A stretch of 64,000 nt of DNA. Source: Ceratobasidium sp. AG-K (Eukaryota; Basidiomycota; Agaricomycetes; Cantharellales; Ceratobasidiaceae). Position numbers and translations under genes: made by a program. Where the stretch lies: NCBI GenBank assembly GCA_037039685.1, contig JAWNGF010000001.1, positions 3,286,001 to 3,350,000 on the forward strand, read 5' to 3'. Shown here in pieces: positions 60,923-64,000 of this stretch (position 1 is its first letter; each line of letters starts with the position of its first letter). The notes beneath the pieces are model-generated. The model did not search any database. It saw only the letters and a program-made list of their open reading frames with translations, and was not told the origin of the DNA.

Positions 60923-61114
60923 CCCTAGGGTGCTGTGTGTGTTATTTTAGTAAGAATCAAAGCGGACGAGTCATGGGTGTTTTATCACTGTTTTGGGATT
61001 CGTAACGAGTCACATGATTTACGGCACGAACGTGACCAAGTCACCACAATCCAGGAACAACAAACGCGACTTAGAGACTTGCTTGACAAACTGCACCGAC
61101 CCAAGCTTGCGCAA

Positions 61115-62644
61115 ATGGTCCCCACCTCGAAAGAGTCAAACTCCAACGTTGATCGCAAAACGGGCGCAAATGAACCAAAGCGAAAAAGGAAACTTGATGA
61201 TTGGTTCTTGCTTTTAAACCGCCACGCTGATAGTTCTACACCGACCCTCAATACTACCAGCCGGAGGGTTATTTCCGAAGGAAGCAAGTCGCGTAGAATA
61301 TGTATAGACTTAACCCTAGATGACTCGGACGACGAAGTGGACTGCCCTGGATTCACTCATGCGGAACCCAAGGAGAACCCACCTATTTCGTTGCTTTCTG
61401 TCTTGCGCGACAACACAACCTCGAGACCCAAAACGAAGAGACTTGTGCCTCTTAGGTTAACAACGCCAGCGATGGTATCTCAGCATACGCCCTTGACGAT
61501 GCATCCGTCTATTCTGCCCTTGGAGCTCTCGTGTCGTCTATATCACGCCATGATGAAAGCTTCGGAGGAGTGGTCGCGGAATAAATGGTGGCTTGCTGAT
61601 AGAATGGTCGAGTCGCCGCATACTACCTCTTTTTATGCCCGGCGTGGAAATGATGCTGACTACGACTGGGGTGAAGCAGCTCAGTACTGGTGGGCTGAAA
61701 TCACCGTCGATTGCGAATAAACTTACGAATACAGTCTAATCATAGGTATGCCGGGCGCCCTACCGCACCACCCAGACCGTTTTTACCAGAGATGGAAGAA
61801 GCATGCGAACTCATTGAAAGGGTGGTCAACGAGGCGATCAGACAGAGGCCTCGGTACCCGCTCGAATGGGCAGGTCCAGAGGGCAACAACGAGAATAGTA
61901 TACCTCAATGGCGGCCCAATGTCGCTGCGGCCAATTGTTACCGGGGCGCAAAGGAAGCCGTTGGGTATCATTCAGATCAGATGACCTGTGAGCCTCCGTG
62001 TTCCTTCCATTGCTGCACCACATCGTAACTATATGCAGACCTTGGTCCGTACCCGACAATTGCTTCGCTATCACTCGGTATGTATTCAAGTTATAGTGAA
62101 AGCTGGATCTCATACCGAATTAGGTACAACCCGCGAGTTTAGAGTACGCGAAGTTGTACCCAAGGATAGCCCCAATCAACGAGAAGCACGAACTTACATC
62201 GTTCCTCTTCCTCACAACTCAGTTTGAGTCATTCAAATGTATCCTTTGCCTTGTACTTACTCTGATCTTTAGCTTGTTATCATGCATCCGCCTTGCCAAG
62301 AGCGGTTCAAGCACACCATCCCGTCGCAAAATGCCATCGACGTATTTCGACCCCCTTTCCCACCCAATTCCGAGCCATCCAATGCACGCATAAATATAAC
62401 ATTTCGGTTTTATCGGCCTGATTTTCGACCCAATACAACGCCACGATGTGGATGTGGCGACCCATGTGTATTGCGTGCGGACATGAAGGGGAAGTGCAGA
62501 ACGCAAGGAAAGGTTCCCGGTGCCGAAGAAGTCAAGTTCTTTTGGCAGTGTTACAGTGGAGCGCAGAATGAAGGAAAAAGCTGCGGGCACTGGAGTCAAA
62601 TGGACATCAAGAAGGAAGGACGGGGCCCAGTTATCGGGTTGTAG
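61115..62644 (+). CDS. AlkB-type 2OG/Fe(II) DNA dealkylase with C-terminal GRF zinc finger
   Basis: Oxidative removal of alkyl groups from nucleic acid bases. The start is the first in-frame ATG after the divergent promoter (61115, MVPTSKESN). The N-terminal 130 residues look disordered and carry KRKLDDWF, a PIP-box-like motif (61184-61207), and IDLTLDDSDDE, a strong SUMO-interaction motif (about 61300-61338). The AlkB core follows: WYAGRPTAPP, NCYRGAKEAVGYHSDQMTYLGP with the iron HxD, TIASLSLGTTREFRVR, VIMHPPCQERFKHTIP with the distal His, and RINITFRFYRP with the 2OG-binding Arg. The last 65 residues form a GRF finger (CGCGDPCVLR ... KFFWQCYSGAQNEGKSCGHWSQ), which binds single-stranded nucleic acid. 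Five introns, all GT-AG. Closest by motif to ALKBH2/3. Confidence 0.9.
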
Positions 62645-62763
62645 TTGGCACATATAATATATTCCCACTTCAAGAACCAACACAAACAACAGATGGAATA
62701 GCAAGCAATGACGAGAGATGTATTGTATTCGAGCGGTAAGTCCACTTGCGGGCTGAAACAAGT

Positions 62764-63488
62764 TCAGTCCGTATCCGAATCTGAAGCTAGATCCTCCTTG
62801 ACTGCGGCGGCAAGGTCCTCCTTTTCAGCATCGGCAGCAGCATCTTTACTCCCTGCGACTGTAGCGTTGATGTTGATCATGACGGTAACGGTCTCTCCAT
62901 TGGCGTCTCCAGCCAACCTAAATCACCTTTCAGAAGATATTCGGAACGTAAGTAATACTGAATACGTACGGGATCGTAATTCGCCTCGAGCCCTTCCAGC
63001 CATAGCTCCCAGTGGAGAACATAGACGGCTGCAGGGGAATAGACGCGACGAACCCAGAGTCTGAGGTTGTGGGGGCTGATTCTTCTTTAGATTCATCCAA
63101 TTGAGGAGGAGTATGAGTGAGGTTGGCGTGTAGCGGCAACGCCTTGGCTTTGAAATCCTCTGCGGACAATGCGGCCTGTACAGTTGATGTTAGCGAGTGA
63201 CGGAGCAAGTGTGCCTCGTAGTCGAACCTTGGCTTTAGTTTTACCTCCAGACTTAGGCGCCGCCTTAGTGCCTTTACTCGTTGGCTTTCCCTTCGAGGTG
63301 GGCTTATCAGCAGGCTTGGCTTTGGACGCAGGTTTCTCTGGCTTGGATTTTGAGGCAGGTTTTTCGGTAGCCTTCGATGCGGGCTTCTTGCTCGTCGCTG
63401 CGTCCTTGGATGCGACTCTGGCTGACTTGGCCGATCGAGTTTCAGGGGAGGATCCGGCAGCGTCTGCAGCTCGCTTCTGACCAGCCAT
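62764..63488 (-). CDS. Lys/Pro/Ala-rich small nuclear-type protein of unknown function
   Basis: Start MAGQKRAADAAGSSPETRSAK at 63488. The first 90 or so residues are strongly basic with repeats of the kind KPASK/KPTSKGK, like a histone H1 tail or an AT-hook-less chromatin protein. A conserved-looking segment follows (SAEDFKAKALPLHANLTHTPPQ) and a compact part without low complexity (DSGFVASIPLQPSMFSTGSYGWKGSRRITIPLAG ... ETVTVMININATV). It ends in an acidic tail (KEDLAAAVKEDLASDSDTD). Three exons; about 205 residues. The compact part suggests a small folded domain in fungi that I cannot name. It is tail-to-tail with the AlkB gene, 119 bases apart. Confidence 0.75.
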
Positions 63489-63870
63489 ACTATGAGATAC
63501 GGGTAGTGTCGTGAAGGTGGTAGTGGCAGTTAGGAAGGGAAGTTGACTCGGGGTCGCGTCGTCACAACAGCTCTAGAACAAGCAGGCGAACACGTTTGGT
63601 GCTCTTTGGGTATATTGTTCGTATGATGTCACGAGCACCGTTTGAATTCATCACGTGCATTATGTCCAAAACGGGCACCTCATATGGCGTATGATACGCA
63701 TGGCTTATTTGACGGCTTTCTCAAACTCGAGTGCGTCCACCCATAGCCACACCGGATTGAATGCGGCTGTTTTAATTTACCAAAATCACACAGTCCTCAT
63801 GGACTGGGTCTTAGACACATAGAATACAATTACATAGTAATACATGTTGAATTGACGAATTAGTCCGTAC
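63489..63870. other. Intergenic at the right end
   Basis: Upstream region of the Lys-rich gene and 3' flank of the partial gene to the right; nothing else recognised. Confidence 0.4.
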
Positions 63871-64000
63871 TCATGCGGACTTCTTTCCGTTGCCGCCCTT
63901 TCTCTTCTTTTTAGCTCTTCGCAATCGACGAACAGCAAGCTCTTCTTCTAACATCCGATTATGCAAAGCCGCTTTTCTGAGCTCGTCAGCAAGCTCTGAG
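63871..64000 (-). CDS. C-terminal end of a gene entering from the right (partial)
   Basis: The minus strand is open from the window edge to a TGA at 63871-63873 and encodes a charged helix (LADELRKAALHNRMLEEELAVRRLRRA) followed by a basic tail (KKKRKGGNGKKSA). Codon use looks coding and the heptad spacing suggests a coiled coil with a nuclear or nucleolar basic tail. The rest of the protein is outside the window, so no product can be named. Confidence 0.55.
   Translation of the reverse strand, partial: SELADELRKAALHNRMLEEELAVRRLRRAKKKRKGGNGKKSA

Overview
The window is nuclear DNA of a filamentous fungus, almost certainly a basidiomycete of the mushroom class (Agaricomycetes). The grounds are dense protein genes on both strands, each cut by many introns of about 45-60 bases with GT...CTNAC...AG signals, together with a fungal gene set: FKS-type glucan synthase, GH72 glucanosyltransferase, SUR7/PalI-like protein, ATG26-type sterol glucosyltransferase, JEN1-type carboxylate transporter and a fungal AlkB with a C-terminal GRF finger. 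No species name can be proved from the sequence. Exon boundaries are read by eye from splice signals and family conservation.

Left part (1-10.2 kb): the window opens inside a peroxisomal ABC transporter (minus strand). It shares a short promoter with homoserine kinase (plus). Next is a large Kap123/importin-4 type karyopherin (minus). A gene-poor stretch follows that holds a decayed short-chain dehydrogenase and an intron-containing tRNA-Trp.

Middle-left (10.2-24 kb): a TPR protein (plus) converges on an F-BAR/RhoGAP protein (minus), which is divergent from an unrecognised Ser/Arg-rich protein (plus). A 2-oxoglutarate/Fe(II) oxygenase (plus) then converges on an RRM plus zinc-knuckle SR-like RNA-binding protein (minus). 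About 2 kb without a supportable gene follows.

Centre (24-40.3 kb) is a cell-surface block. A GPI-anchored GH72 glucanosyltransferase and the FKS 1,3-beta-glucan synthase lie head to head on one 458-base intergenic region, so the enzyme that makes the polymer and one that remodels it may share control. A SUR7/PalI-like four-span membrane protein and a sterol 3-beta-glucosyltransferase come next.

Right-centre (40.5-50.5 kb): a HAD-type 5'-nucleotidase, a membrane-anchored SDR, a U6 snRNA divergent from mitochondrial ribosomal protein mL43, a JEN1-like monocarboxylate transporter, 2.9 kb with no supportable gene, then an Eci1-like enoyl-CoA isomerase ending in a HRL peroxisomal signal.

Right (50.9-64 kb): an amino-acid permease, a pirin with a predicted hydrophobic leader, a nitronate monooxygenase divergent from a phosducin-like protein, a glutathione S-transferase, an F-box protein divergent from an AlkB-type DNA dealkylase carrying PIP-like and SUMO-interaction motifs, a Lys/Pro/Ala-rich small protein, and the 3' end of one more gene at the right edge.

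I saw no CRISPR array, intact transposon, biosynthetic cluster or clearly new multi-gene system. The most interesting leads are the motif layout of the AlkB protein, the hydrophobic leader on pirin, the GAS/FKS head-to-head pair, two GC-AG introns supported by reading frame and protein conservation, and the SDR relic.
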